Below are positions 55,755 through 64,000 of a stretch of 64,000 nt of DNA, one piece after another. This stretch comes from Dietzia sp. NCCP-2495. GTDB taxonomy: Bacteria > Actinomycetota > Actinomycetes > Mycobacteriales > Mycobacteriaceae. The notes beneath the pieces were generated by a model. That model was not told where the DNA came from. It did no database searches and saw only the letters and a list, made by a program, of their open reading frames with translations. Every line of letters starts with the position of its first letter. The stretch's first letter is position 1. The translations under genes and the position numbers were made by a program. The stretch is from positions 82,455-146,454 of the forward strand of contig NZ_BRVN01000008.1 of assembly GCF_026011735.1 (NCBI RefSeq), given 5' to 3'.

Positions 55755-56723
55755 TCAGTCGTTGGCGTGGAGCTCCGAGTTGAGCTCCACACCCTCCCGC
55801 TTCCAGGCCACGGCCTCGACCGCACCGGTGAGCGAGTTGCGACGGAACAGCAGGTTGTCCCGGCCCGATAGCTGACCTGCCTTGATCGGTTCGGTGTCCG
55901 ACCAGGCGCCGGCACGGACCTCGATCTTGGTGCCGGCGGTGACGTACAGGCCGGCTTCCACCACGCAGTCGTCACCGAGGGAGATCCCGACACCGGAGTT
56001 GGCGCCGAGCAGGCACCGCTCACCGATCGAGATGGTCTCCTTGCCGCCGCCGGAGAGCGTGCCCATGATCGACGCGCCACCTCCCACGTCGGAGTCCGCA
56101 CCCACCACAACACCGGCCGAGATCCGACCCTCGACCATGGAGGCGCCGAGTGTCCCCGCGTTGAAGTTGACGAAGCCCTCGTGCATCACGGTGGTGCCCT
56201 CGGCGAGGTGGGCACCGAGTCGAACGCGGTCCGCGTCGGCGATCCGCACGCCGGAGGGGACCACGTAGTCCACCATGCGAGGGAACTTGTCCACTCCGTA
56301 GACGGTGACCGGGCCGCGCGCCCGCAGCTTGGCCCGGACCAGTTCGAAACCCTGCACGGCGCAGGGGCCGAAGTTGGTCCACACGACATTGGTGAGCGTG
56401 CCGAACAGGCCGTCCATGTTGGCGAAATGCGGCTTGATCAGACGGTGGCTGATGAGGTGGAGTCGGAGGTAGGCGTCGTACGCATCGGTCGGCGGTGCGG
56501 TGAGGTCGCTGATCTCGACCCGCACCGCGACACGCTCGACCCCGCGATCGGTATCGGGTCCGGTCAGTGCGGCGAGTTCGGCCGGGACCTCGTCGCCCGA
56601 GAGGACGCGGTGCCCACTCGAGGAGGTGGCACCGAGCGAAGGCTCCGGATACCACACGTCGAGGACGGTGTGGTCGCTCGTCAGGGTGGCGATACCGGTG
56701 GCGGTTGCTCCTTGTGGGCTCAT
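55755..56723 (-). CDS. dapD: tetrahydrodipicolinate N-succinyltransferase
   Basis: 322 residues, actinobacterial DapD. It succinylates tetrahydrodipicolinate with succinyl-CoA, committing to lysine/diaminopimelate through the succinylase branch. N-terminal globular part ([28 protein letters not shown]), then a left-handed beta-helix of hexapeptide repeats ([55 protein letters not shown]). The [10 protein letters not shown] loop contains the active-site region. Divergent from dapE. Confidence 0.92.
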   Translation of the reverse strand: MSPQGATATGIATLTSDHTVLDVWYPEPSLGATSSSGHRVLSGDEVPAELAALTGPDTDRGVERVAVRVEISDLTAPPTDAYDAYLRLHLISHRLIKPHFANMDGLFGTLTNVVWTNFGPCAVQGFELVRAKLRARGPVTVYGVDKFPRMVDYVVPSGVRIADADRVRLGAHLAEGTTVMHEGFVNFNAGTLGASMVEGRISAGVVVGADSDVGGGASIMGTLSGGGKETISIGERCLLGANSGVGISLGDDCVVEAGLYVTAGTKIEVRAGAWSDTEPIKAGQLSGRDNLLFRRNSLTGAVEAVAWKREGVELNSELHAND

Positions 56724-56818
56724 GACACGATGCTATCGCCTGAGTCCGACACCTTCCCACGTCGGGCGGAACCGCGCGTGACGACGGTGTGGTGCGCGCT
56801 GCATCTACAGTGGACCAC

Positions 56819-57997
56819 GTGACCGACGCCCTCGATCTGACCTCCGACCCGATCGACCTCACCCGTGCGTTGGTCGACATCCCCAGTCCGTCGCGACACG
56901 AGGCGGCGATCGCCGCGGCGGTCCACACAGCGTTGGTGGGGACCGTGGGCGGATTCACGGGCCCGGGCGCGGGCCGCGTCGAGGTGGTTCGCGACGGCAA
57001 CCGGGTGCTGGCACGCACTATGCGGGGTCTGCCGAGCCGGGTCGTCCTCGCCGGACACCTGGACACCGTCCCGATCGCGGACAACGTGCCGTGCCGCCTG
57101 ACAGGCCACGGTGACGATCTCGCGTTGCACGGGTGCGGGACCGTGGACATGAAATCAGGGGATGCGGTGTTCCTCCACCTGTTCGCGACCCTCGCGGACG
57201 CCGCCGACCTGGCCCATGACCTCACCCTGGTGATGTACGACTGCGAGGAGATCGAGGCGACGGCCAACGGCCTCGGCCACCTCGAACGTACCCATGCCGA
57301 ATGGTTGACCGGCGACGTCGCTATCCTGGGCGAACCGACCGGTGGCCTCATCGAGGCCGGCTGCCAGGGGACACTGCGCATCCGGGTCCATGCGCGGGGC
57401 GTGCGTGCTCACTCCGCCCGTAGCTGGCTGGGGGACAACGCGGTCCACCGACTCTCACCGGTCCTGGCGGCCCTGTCCGCGTATGAGGCCCGGTCGGTCG
57501 ACATCGACGGTTGCGTCTATCGCGAGGGACTGCAGGCAGTGCGGATGTCGGCGGGCGTCGCCGGGAACACTGTGCCCGACGAGGCGTGGATCGACGTGAA
57601 CTTCCGGAGCGCGCCCGATCGGGACACGGGAGCAGCGCTGGCCCATGCCCTCGAGGTACTCGGGCTGACGCAGCAGCAGCGTGTCGAAACGGGGGAGGAG
57701 CCGCCGACGGAGCCCGGCCTGTACTGGGAGCTCACCGACCTCTCACCCGGGGCGCTCCCCGGACTGTCCGCACCGGCGGCGGCCGACCTCGTGCGTGCGG
57801 CAGGTGGCCGGGTCCGGGCGAAATACGGCTGGACTGACGTGTCACGGTTCGCGGCTCTCGGCATTCCCGCCGTCAATCTCGGTCCGGGCGATCCCGGGCT
57901 GGCACACAAGCGCGACGAATGGTGCCCGGCGGCTCAGATCACGGAGGTGGCCGCGACACTGCGCGCATACCTCACCGGGGCCGACGCGCCCCACTGA
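56819..57997 (+). CDS. dapE: succinyl-diaminopimelate desuccinylase
   Basis: 392 residues from GTG 56819 (GTG 56789 would add ten). M20 dizinc peptidase fold: [11 protein letters not shown] and [18 protein letters not shown] give the metal ligands, [16 protein letters not shown] the catalytic Glu, LGEPTGG the next. It removes succinate from succinyl-LL-diaminopimelate. Divergent from dapD (95 bases between), as Rv1201c and Rv1202. Confidence 0.88.
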   Translation: MTDALDLTSDPIDLTRALVDIPSPSRHEAAIAAAVHTALVGTVGGFTGPGAGRVEVVRDGNRVLARTMRGLPSRVVLAGHLDTVPIADNVPCRLTGHGDDLALHGCGTVDMKSGDAVFLHLFATLADAADLAHDLTLVMYDCEEIEATANGLGHLERTHAEWLTGDVAILGEPTGGLIEAGCQGTLRIRVHARGVRAHSARSWLGDNAVHRLSPVLAALSAYEARSVDIDGCVYREGLQAVRMSAGVAGNTVPDEAWIDVNFRSAPDRDTGAALAHALEVLGLTQQQRVETGEEPPTEPGLYWELTDLSPGALPGLSAPAAADLVRAAGGRVRAKYGWTDVSRFAALGIPAVNLGPGDPGLAHKRDEWCPAAQITEVAATLRAYLTGADAPH

Positions 57998-58010
57998 CCG
58001 GTCCCGCTGC

Positions 58011-58061
58011 CCAGCACCACCCCAGAGTCCAGCACCACCCCACAGCCCAGAATCACACCCA
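58011..58061. repeat. 18-bp period repeat upstream of LOG gene
   Basis: Units at 58011, 58029 and 58047 begin CCAG; the first two share CCAGCACCACCCCA exactly, the third is degenerate. Lies between dapE and the LOG gene at 58084. Confidence 0.65.
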
Positions 58062-58083
58062 CCGCCGAAGGAGAATCCGGCCC

Positions 58084-58884
58084 ATGGCTCCGACCGACCC
58101 CGTCCGCCTGCGTGGTCCCGTGCTCGTCCGCCGAGAGAAGAACACCGAGCGGTCGACCACCGACCAGCGCCTGCTGGACGCGAACCAGGACACGGACTGG
58201 CTGCACACCGACCCGTGGCGCGTGCTGCGGATCCAGAGTGAGTTCGTCAACGGGTTCGGGGCCCTCGCCGAGCTCCCCGAGGCGGTCAGCGTGTTCGGTT
58301 CGGCGCGCACCCGGCCGGGCGATCCCGCCTACGAGCAGGCCGTGGAACTGGGCCGCGCGCTGTCCGAGGCCGGGTACGCCGTGGTCACCGGCGGCGGTCC
58401 GGGGCAGATGGAGGCGGCCAACAAGGGCGCCTGGGAGGCAGGCGGCCAATCGGTGGGACTGGGCATCGAGCTGCCGATGGAGCAGGGACTCAACAGGTGG
58501 GTCGACCTGGGGTTGCACTTCCGGTACTTCTTCATCCGCAAGACGATGTTCGTCAAGTACACCCAGGCGTTCGTCTGTACGCCGGGCGGCTTCGGCACCC
58601 TGGACGAGTTCTTCGAGGCCATCACCCTGGTCCAGACCGACAAGATCACGCGCTTCCCGATCGTGCTGCTGGGCGTCGACTTCTGGACTCCCTTGGTGGA
58701 CTGGATCCGGGGAACCCTCGTGGAGAACGGCATGATCTCCGCGTCCGACACCGACCTCTTCCTGGTGACTGATTCCGTGACCGAGACCGTCGAGTACATC
58801 CGTGACGCCCACCACCGTGCGGCCCAGTCCGCCGAGCAGCGGGAGGACCTCTACGGAGTGGAGCACCGTGGGGTGGAGCGCTGA
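58084..58884 (+). CDS. LOG-family protein (TIGR00730), long form
   Basis: 266 residues with a GAAGGAG site. Rossmann fold of the lysine-decarboxylase-like/LOG group: VSVFGSARTRPGDPAYEQA, VVTGGGPGQMEAANKGAWEAGG, VCTPGGFGTLDEFFEAITLVQ (PGGxGT nucleotide site plus the catalytic Glu). LOG enzymes release cytokinin bases from ribotides or hydrolyse nucleotides; for bacterial members the natural substrate is often unknown. Directly coupled to a second, shorter LOG (TGATG). Confidence 0.88.
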   Translation: MAPTDPVRLRGPVLVRREKNTERSTTDQRLLDANQDTDWLHTDPWRVLRIQSEFVNGFGALAELPEAVSVFGSARTRPGDPAYEQAVELGRALSEAGYAVVTGGGPGQMEAANKGAWEAGGQSVGLGIELPMEQGLNRWVDLGLHFRYFFIRKTMFVKYTQAFVCTPGGFGTLDEFFEAITLVQTDKITRFPIVLLGVDFWTPLVDWIRGTLVENGMISASDTDLFLVTDSVTETVEYIRDAHHRAAQSAEQREDLYGVEHRGVER

Positions 58885-59438
58885 TGGCGCCGGTTCCCTC
58901 CCGCCGGGTCTGTGTCTACTGCGCCTCGTCCAGTCATGACCGGGAACTGCTGGACATCGCGACCGAGGTGGGCGCGGAGATCGCCCGCCGTGGATGGTCG
59001 CTGGTGTCAGGCGGCGGCAACGTGTCGATGATGGGCGCCGTCGCCGAGGCCGCCCGCGCCGGCGGTGCCCGGACGGTCGGCGTGATCCCGGAGGGACTCC
59101 GGGTCCGGGAGGTGGCGGACACGTCTGCCGACGAGCTGATCGTGGTGACGAGCATGCGAGAGCGCAAGCGCGAGATGGAGGAACGCTCGGACGCCTTCCT
59201 CACACTTCCCGGCGGGATCGGGACCATGGAGGAGATGTTCGAGATGTGGACCTCCGCCTCGCTCGGATTCCACCACAAGCCTGTCGTACTCTACGACCCC
59301 ATCGGCTTCTACACCCCGCTCCTGGACTGGGTACGCGGCCTCGCCGACGCCGGTCTCGTCAAGCCGGAGGCGTTCGACGCCCTGGTCGTGTGCACCACCC
59401 TCGACGAGGCACTCGACGCCTGTGGAGGCCGTCGATGA
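58884..59438 (+). CDS. LOG-family protein, short form (Rv1205-like)
   Basis: 184 residues. VCVYCASSSHDRELLDIATEVG, LVSGGGNVSMMGAVAEAARAGG and LPGGIGTMEEMFEMWTSASLG are all LOG motifs; the PGGIGTMEE loop carries the catalytic Glu. M. tuberculosis Rv1205 is a phosphoribohydrolase that makes cytokinins. ATGA overlap with the folP2 gene. Confidence 0.88.
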   Translation: MAPVPSRRVCVYCASSSHDRELLDIATEVGAEIARRGWSLVSGGGNVSMMGAVAEAARAGGARTVGVIPEGLRVREVADTSADELIVVTSMRERKREMEERSDAFLTLPGGIGTMEEMFEMWTSASLGFHHKPVVLYDPIGFYTPLLDWVRGLADAGLVKPEAFDALVVCTTLDEALDACGGRR

Positions 59439-60343
59439 CCACCTCGCCGATGAACACCGCGCCGATGACCACCGCACCGGTACTCCCGACCCTGTGCGGT
59501 CGGCCGGTTCCGGTGGAGCGACCGCTGGTGATGGCGATAGTCAACCGCACGCCGGATTCGTTCTACGACCGGGGTGCCACGTTCACCGACACGTCCGCGA
59601 TGGCCCGGGTGGACGCGGTGGTGGACGCCGGCGCGGACATCGTGGACATCGGTGGCGTCAAGGCCGGACCTGGCGACGAGGTCGACGCCGAGGAGGAGAT
59701 CCGTCGGGTCGTCCCGTTCATCGAGGAGGTCCGCCGTCGTCACCCGGGCGTGATCATCTCCACGGACACGTGGCGCGGGGATGTCGCCCGGCGGGCGATC
59801 GCCGCCGGGGCGGACCTGGTCAACGACACCTGGGCGGGCCACGATCCCGGGGTCCTCATCGCTGCCGGCGATGCCGGGGCCGGGTTCGTCTGCTCGCACA
59901 CCGGTGGCGCGATCCCGCGGACCCGCCCGTTTCGGGTCGGCTACGAGGACGTGGTGCGCGACGTGGTCGACGAGCTCACCGCGGGTGCGGAGCGAGCCCT
60001 TGCCGCTGGCGTCCCCGCGGACGGGGTACTCATCGATCCCACCCACGACTTCGGAAAGAACACCTTCCACGGCCTCGAGCTACTGCGCCGGCTCGACGAG
60101 ATCGTCGCCGTGGGACACCCGGTGCTGATGGCACTCAGCAACAAGGACTTCATCGGAGAGACCCTCGACACCGACGTCGACGGCCGCGCCGAGGGGACCC
60201 TGGCCGCCACAGCCGTCGCCGCGATGGCCGGTGCCCGCGTGTTCCGCACCCACGACGTGCCGGGCACGCTGCGCACGCTGGAGATGGTCGCGTCGATCGC
60301 GGGCACCCGTCCGCCCGCGCGCACCGTGCGGGGCCTCGCCTGA
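59435..60343 (+). CDS. folP2: dihydropteroate synthase-like protein (FolP2 type)
   Basis: 302 residues, TIM barrel of the pterin-binding family. MAIVNRTPDSFYDRGATF (canonical enzymes have NVTPDSFSDGG), GADIVDIGGVKAGPG, IISTDTWR, LVNDTWAG, GVLIDPTHDFGKN and the late RTHDVPGTLRTLEM. It matches the FolP2 branch (Rv1207); M. leprae FolP2 was reported inactive as a dihydropteroate synthase, so a role other than folate synthesis is possible. Coupled to both LOG genes. Confidence 0.85.
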   Translation: MTTSPMNTAPMTTAPVLPTLCGRPVPVERPLVMAIVNRTPDSFYDRGATFTDTSAMARVDAVVDAGADIVDIGGVKAGPGDEVDAEEEIRRVVPFIEEVRRRHPGVIISTDTWRGDVARRAIAAGADLVNDTWAGHDPGVLIAAGDAGAGFVCSHTGGAIPRTRPFRVGYEDVVRDVVDELTAGAERALAAGVPADGVLIDPTHDFGKNTFHGLELLRRLDEIVAVGHPVLMALSNKDFIGETLDTDVDGRAEGTLAATAVAAMAGARVFRTHDVPGTLRTLEMVASIAGTRPPARTVRGLA

Positions 60344-60451
60344 ATTCCGAGTGTCAGTCCGCTGTCGGCGGCCGCTCGGGGATAGCCGCGACCGGCATGT
60401 GCCACACTTCTGGGGTAATCAACCCGCAGTAACGAGAGGGGGACGCCAGCC

Positions 60452-60787
60452 GTGGTCACCGTGGTCGTCTATGTGGTGGTGACCCTCGTCGTCGCCGCGT
60501 CGCTCTTCGCTCTGTCCGTCGTCGTGTTCGGTCGTTCAGAGCTCCTCCCCGCGGTGGAGAAGGGCCACACGGTCACCTCACTGCCGGAGGGCCCGCTGAC
60601 GGGTGGCGACCTGCGCGACGTCCGGCTCGGGATGTCCGCCCGCGGCTACACGATGTCCGAGGTCGACTGGGCACTCGAACAGGCCGCGCGCGAGATCGAT
60701 CACCTACGGGCGCTCCTCGACGCGGCGGAGCGAACCACTGCGCGGGTGGAGCAGTCGGACAGTCGACCGGCTCCGACGTCCGGGTAG
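60452..60787 (+). CDS. DivIVA-domain membrane protein (Rv1209-like)
   Basis: 111 residues, GTG start with a GAGAGGG site. One N-terminal transmembrane helix (VVTLVVAASLFALSVVVFG) then a DivIVA-like coiled-coil signature: GGDLRDVRLGMSARGYTMSEVDWALEQAAREIDHLRALLDAAE. May bind membranes or partner proteins at poles. Position fits Rv1209, but the gpgS gene that lies between folP2 and it in M. tuberculosis is missing. Confidence 0.8.
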   Translation: MVTVVVYVVVTLVVAASLFALSVVVFGRSELLPAVEKGHTVTSLPEGPLTGGDLRDVRLGMSARGYTMSEVDWALEQAAREIDHLRALLDAAERTTARVEQSDSRPAPTSG

Positions 60788-60818
60788 CGCCGAACGCGCT
60801 AGAATCGTCCGTATCCAC

Positions 60819-60831
60819 TCAGTAGTACTGA
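60819..60831 (+). promoter_or_regulatory. possible operator/promoter of DUF3117 gene
   Basis: Perfect 13-bp palindrome TCAGTAGTACTGA, 62 bases before the DUF3117 start. A TAGAAT (60800-60805) just upstream could be a -10 box. Confidence 0.3.
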
Positions 60832-60892
60832 TCGTGGACGGGTTTATGCCGTAGGCGCCCGGCCATGGACGAGGACGAAGGGAATCTACCTG

Positions 60893-61060
60893 ATGGCGGC
60901 TATGAAGCCCAGGACGGGTGACGGACCGATCGAGGCGGCCAAGGAGGGCCGTGGGATCGTCATGCGCGTCCCGCTCGAGGGCGGTGGGCGACTCGTTGTC
61001 GAGCTGACCCCTGATGAGGCGAAGTCGCTGGGCGCGGAGCTGGTCAACGCCACCTCGTAA
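60893..61060 (+). CDS. DUF3117 small protein (Rv1211-like)
   Basis: 55 residues, the fixed length of the family. ATG 60893, GAAGGGA site. AAMKPRTGDGPIEAAKEGRG at the start and GGRLVVELTPDEAKSLGAELVNATS at the end. Basic N-terminus then a strand-turn-helix; function unknown, although conserved across actinobacteria. Followed by a hairpin (61081-61112). Too short for many gene finders. Confidence 0.92.
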   Translation: MAAMKPRTGDGPIEAAKEGRGIVMRVPLEGGGRLVVELTPDEAKSLGAELVNATS

Positions 61061-61080
61061 CACGCGTAACCCACCGAACC

Positions 61081-61112
61081 CGGCGCATCCGACCCCCGTG
61101 GCGGATGCGCCG
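61081..61112 (+). terminator. hairpin terminator after DUF3117 gene
   Basis: Perfect 11-bp arms CGGCGCATCCG (61081-61091) and CGGATGCGCCG (61102-61112), 10-base loop, 20 bases past the stop. Confidence 0.75.
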
Positions 61113-61139
61113 ACTCATTTGTCCGGAAGGTCTCCTGCC

Positions 61140-62738
61140 ATGTCCTCCAACTCCAGCACGCCCGCCTCCCACGCCGCCACTTCCCACGCCACTGCACCCA
61201 CCGCCGGCGTGCCCGGCCGACCGCTCCCGACCGTGCGGGTCGTGCCCGACGGCGCCGACGTGACCGGGCTGCCCCTCGTCACCTGCGCGCCGGGGTCGCG
61301 GCGAGCACCCCGCGGCCGGGCCGACGACGCCCGGATCGCGATGCGGGGCGGGAGCGCGGTGTTGGAGGTCGACCTGGCCGACGAGTCTCCGCGTGCGGGC
61401 TGGGCTGGCACCGTCGACCATGGGCTCGGTCACCGCAGGGTCGGCGCCGCCGCGGCGCGGTACGGGCGCGACGCGGATTCGCGCGTGCCGGTCATCGTGA
61501 CCGTCCCCGGCACCGTGCCGGTCGACCGCGTGGGTGACCTGGTCCTCGGGTACCTCCTCGGTGCGCGCGGCCAGGACACCTTCGCCGCGGAGCCAGCGCC
61601 GGTGGCGCCGGAACTCGTGGTACTGGTCGACGACGACGTCACCGCCCGCGTCAACCACCTCGTCGCCGAGGCCGAGGAAGCGGCTCGGGCGACCGCCCTC
61701 GCCCGCGATCTCGCGGGGGCGCCCTCGAACCTCAAGACACCGGAGTGGCTCGTCGCCCGGATGGCCGAGGCACTCGAGGAGTCGGGGATGCAGACCCAGA
61801 TCCTCGAAGGAGATGCGCTCCGCGAGGGTGGCTTCGGTGGAGTACTCGCGGTGGGTGGGGGATCGGAATCCACGCCGCGGGTTCTCGTCGCACGGCGAGC
61901 AGGTAACGGCCCGCGGGTGTTGCTGGTCGGCAAGGGCATCACGTTCGACACCGGCGGGATCTCGGTGAAGCCGGCCGAGGGGATGCACCTCATGCGAACC
62001 GACATGGCTGGGTCGGCGGCAGTGGTCGCGGCCGCGGCGGCGTTGTGCCGCAGCCGCGGGGATGCTGTTCAGGCCGGCACCGACACCGGCACCGGCACCG
62101 GCGATGCCGTTCGGTCCGGCACCGACACCGGCGTCGGTGGCGACCGTGTCACCGACCTCGACCTGACCGTGGTCGTCGCTTCGGCCGAGAACATGCTCTC
62201 CGGCGCAGCGTATCGACCGGGAGACGTGGTGACCCATGTCGGCGGCACCACCTCCGAGGTCACCAACACCGATGCCGAGGGTCGGATGGTGCTCGCCGAT
62301 GGTCTCGCCCATGGTGTGGCGGAGGCCGACCCTGACGTGGTGGTGGACGTGGCTACCCTGACCGGAGCGATGAAGGTTGCGCTCGGCATGCGGACGGGTG
62401 CGGTGATGTCTAACGACGACGACCTCGCCGAGCGCATCTCCGTCGCCGGAGCTGGGGCCGGCGAGCGCTGGTGGCGCTTGCCGCTGCTCGACGAGTTGCG
62501 GCCAGCGGTCCGGTCGGACATCGCCGACCGGCGACAGGCCCCCAAGGGGCCCGGGGCCATCACTGCGGCGCTGTTCCTCGAGGGGTTCGTCGACGGCAGG
62601 CCGTGGGCTCATCTCGATATCGCTGGCCCGGCCCGGTCACCGGAGGAGATCGACGAGGTGGGGCCTGTCGCGACGGGCTTCGCCACCCGGACACTTCTCG
62701 GATTCCTTCGTGATCTCGCCGACCGGCCGCGCGCGTGA
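61140..62738 (+). CDS. pepA: leucyl aminopeptidase (M17)
   Basis: 532 residues. Two-domain M17 peptidase that removes N-terminal residues from peptides. Catalytic region: LVGKGITFDTGGISVKPAEGMHLMRTDMAGSAAV (metal-binding Lys/Asp), ENMLSGAAYRPGDVV, and NTDAEGRMVLADGLAHG. A Gly/Thr/Asp repeat insert (about residues 307-332, two near-copies of GDAV.[AS]GTDTGTG) lies between the first metal loop and the DLDLTVVVASAEN strand, where relatives have a tight turn. Start ATG 61140, GGAAGG. The next start overlaps it (GTGA). Confidence 0.9.
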   Translation: MSSNSSTPASHAATSHATAPTAGVPGRPLPTVRVVPDGADVTGLPLVTCAPGSRRAPRGRADDARIAMRGGSAVLEVDLADESPRAGWAGTVDHGLGHRRVGAAAARYGRDADSRVPVIVTVPGTVPVDRVGDLVLGYLLGARGQDTFAAEPAPVAPELVVLVDDDVTARVNHLVAEAEEAARATALARDLAGAPSNLKTPEWLVARMAEALEESGMQTQILEGDALREGGFGGVLAVGGGSESTPRVLVARRAGNGPRVLLVGKGITFDTGGISVKPAEGMHLMRTDMAGSAAVVAAAAALCRSRGDAVQAGTDTGTGTGDAVRSGTDTGVGGDRVTDLDLTVVVASAENMLSGAAYRPGDVVTHVGGTTSEVTNTDAEGRMVLADGLAHGVAEADPDVVVDVATLTGAMKVALGMRTGAVMSNDDDLAERISVAGAGAGERWWRLPLLDELRPAVRSDIADRRQAPKGPGAITAALFLEGFVDGRPWAHLDIAGPARSPEEIDEVGPVATGFATRTLLGFLRDLADRPRA

Positions 62739-63685
62739 ACAGAGCCGGCAGCTCGTCCGCTCTGCGGCGAGCGGTCCCGTTCCTGCGCTGCCCGGTGTGC
62801 GCGATGCCGGTCGAGCCTATGGATGCGGGCCCTGATTCGCCAGAGTCAACATCCGCGTCAGCACCCGCGCCCGACGCGCCTGTCACCGGTGTCCGCTGCT
62901 CGTCGGGGCATTCGTTCGATCGCGCACGTCAGGGACACCTGACGCTTCTGGGCCCGCGAGGCAGGCGTTTTCAGGGAGACACCACCGACCAGGTCCTCGC
63001 CCGGCAGAGGGTGCTCGGGTCGGGTGCCTTCGATCCGGTGGTCGCGATGCTCGCCGGCATTGCGGATGACGTCACGCGGTCGGTGGTAGACCCCGTCATC
63101 GTCGAGGCAGGGGCTGGAACAGGCTTCTACCTCGCACGTGTTCTCGCAGGATTACGCGCGGCATCATTGCGGATGGCCGGTACAGGGCCACTTGGTATCG
63201 GAACCGAGATCTCGGTCGCGGCGGCACGACGGCTGGCCAAGTGCTCGCCTGACGTCGCCGCTCTCGTCGCAGACACCTGGGACGGCCTACCGCTGGCCGA
63301 TTCGTCGGTGAACTTGGTGCAGGTCGTCTTTGCACCGAGGAATGCGGCAGAATTTGCCCGCGTTCTCGTCCCTGGAGGAACCCTGGTCGTAGCGGGCCCG
63401 GGCGAGCGCCACCTCGAACCCCTCAGGACAGAGGCGGGGATGCTCACCCCCGAAGCGGGAAAGGCGGACCGACTCGAGGCGGGGCTTGCGGAGTACTTCA
63501 CGCCCGGCGTGCTCCACGAAGTGGACACGATCGTGACAGTGCCGGGCTCGATTGCCGTAGACCTTGCTCTGATGGGTCCAAGCGGAGTGCACCTGGACCG
63601 TACGGACCTCGAGCGAGAATTCGACGGGCGTGAACAGCACGTGCGCCTCCACATAGAGGCTCGGACCTTCCATCCTGTGATCTGA
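62735..63685 (+). CDS. RlmA-type 23S rRNA (guanine-N1)-methyltransferase
   Basis: 316 residues, GTG start overlapping pepA. Zn-ribbon at the N-terminus (FLRCPVCAMPVEP ... VRCSSGHSFDRARQGHLTLL) as in RlmA/TlrB, then a SAM-binding fold: VIVEAGAGTGFYLARVL (motif I), GIGTEISVAAARRLAK and LVQVVFAPRNAAEFARVLVPGG. RlmA(II) methylates G748 of 23S rRNA in Gram-positive bacteria, which affects macrolide sensitivity; the target here is inferred. A short low-complexity insert follows the first CPxC. Confidence 0.85.
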   Translation: MNRAGSSSALRRAVPFLRCPVCAMPVEPMDAGPDSPESTSASAPAPDAPVTGVRCSSGHSFDRARQGHLTLLGPRGRRFQGDTTDQVLARQRVLGSGAFDPVVAMLAGIADDVTRSVVDPVIVEAGAGTGFYLARVLAGLRAASLRMAGTGPLGIGTEISVAAARRLAKCSPDVAALVADTWDGLPLADSSVNLVQVVFAPRNAAEFARVLVPGGTLVVAGPGERHLEPLRTEAGMLTPEAGKADRLEAGLAEYFTPGVLHEVDTIVTVPGSIAVDLALMGPSGVHLDRTDLEREFDGREQHVRLHIEARTFHPVI

Positions 63686-63763
63686 GAGCGACAGTGAAGA
63701 ACGGTCAACGCGTGGGAAATACCTCGCTAGCTGAGCGCTAGAGGGCCAATCACGTTCTCTCCG

Positions 63764-64000
63764 TCAGAACGGTGGTGGGTTGTTGAGTTGGTCGCGGAGT
63801 TGTTTGAGGTGTTCGTTGGTGGGGTCTGGTCCGGGTGGGGTGCGGTGGTTGTGGGCGTTGGTGGTCCACCAGTGGCTGTGGCTGTGGGGGGTGTCGTCGG
63901 CGGGGTTCATGACTTGTTGGGCGGTGCGGTGGGTGATGCGGATGCCGGCGAATTGGCAGGCGAGTTTGCGGATGCGGTCGCTCTGGCGGTCGTTTTCGTG
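63764..64000 (-). CDS. unidentified protein, 3' end only
   Basis: Open on the minus strand from base 64000 to TGA at 63764-63766 (79 codons seen; the start lies beyond the window). Sequence HENDRQSDRIRKLACQFAGI, RTAQQVMNPADD, then SHSHWWTTNAHNHRTPPGPD and a tail ending QLRDQLNNPPPF. Strong C at the third codon position, giving the plus strand its G/T-rich look. His/Trp/Pro-rich end is unusual; I do not recognise a family with confidence (an HNH/DUF222 nuclease C-terminus or a replication or mobile-element protein are guesses). Confidence 0.5.
   Translation of the reverse strand, partial: HENDRQSDRIRKLACQFAGIRITHRTAQQVMNPADDTPHSHSHWWTTNAHNHRTPPGPDPTNEHLKQLRDQLNNPPPF

Noticed and set aside
63770..63900. 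G/T-rich strand at the right end taken for a low-complexity or origin-like sequence
   Set aside because: Explained by C-ending codons of a minus-strand gene read on the plus strand.

Overview
The window is GC-rich, densely coded DNA from a mycolate-bearing actinobacterium. Its closest fit by gene content is the Dietzia/Gordonia side of the Corynebacteriales/Mycobacteriales. Evidence: F420 cofactor synthesis (fused CofG/CofH FO synthase), mycothiol synthesis (mshB), LpqW, LGFP-repeat cell-wall lipoproteins, a monomeric isocitrate dehydrogenase, an IdeR/DtxR-type iron box and a DUF3117 protein. The right third keeps the gene order of Mycobacterium tuberculosis Rv1165-Rv1211: typA, lpqW, mshB, small membrane protein, FO synthase, ferredoxin, dapC, dapD, dapE, LOG protein, folP2, DivIVA-like protein, DUF3117. 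The genus call is inference; there is no rRNA in the window.

Layout. 0-3 kb: end of an SRPBCC protein, then a pseudouridine synthase whose 3' end is lost against a lipoprotein module that carries a frameshifted partner gene and a 22-bp tandem duplication. 3-11.5 kb: isocitrate dehydrogenase, two ABC half-transporters with complementary lost ATPase motifs, dodecin, a PEP-mutase-family enzyme and a DinB protein. 11.5-17.6 kb: pseudouridine synthase, CPA2 antiporter, luciferase-like oxidoreductase, ilvD and phoU. 17.7-22.3 kb: a five-gene operon (DUF4242, acyl-CoA-dehydrogenase-like protein, ABC ATPase, Tat-exported binding protein, permease) behind a 22-bp palindrome. 22.3-29.5 kb: Rho_N protein, nitrobindin, DUF488, DUF808, DUF2236, CPBP protease, MFS exporter and two paralogous LGFP lipoproteins. 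29.6-36.4 kb: class I fumarase, a PCMT-like methyltransferase, a DUF5709 protein and a four-gene siderophore importer behind an iron box. 36.5-43.3 kb: glgC, an F420-type LLM enzyme, an acetyl-CoA hydrolase/transferase pseudogene with three lesions, aquaporin, sirtuin and a secreted protein. 43.7-63.7 kb: the conserved mycobacterial-type block, followed by leucyl aminopeptidase and an RlmA-type methyltransferase. A partial minus-strand gene lies at the right edge.

How the genes work together. FO synthase supplies the F420 chromophore that luciferase-like proteins such as the one at 37.8 kb may use. dapC, dapD and dapE together give three consecutive steps of the succinylase lysine/diaminopimelate branch. 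The iron operon imports ferric siderophore and has a strong internal hairpin between the binding-protein gene and the permease genes. Many gene pairs overlap as ATGA, GTGA or TGATG, so operons are tightly coupled. No transposase, integrase, CRISPR array, tRNA or rRNA was seen. The points most worth following are the 17.7-22.3 kb operon, the asymmetric ABC pair, the broken CoA-transferase and the rearranged 0.7-3.0 kb region.
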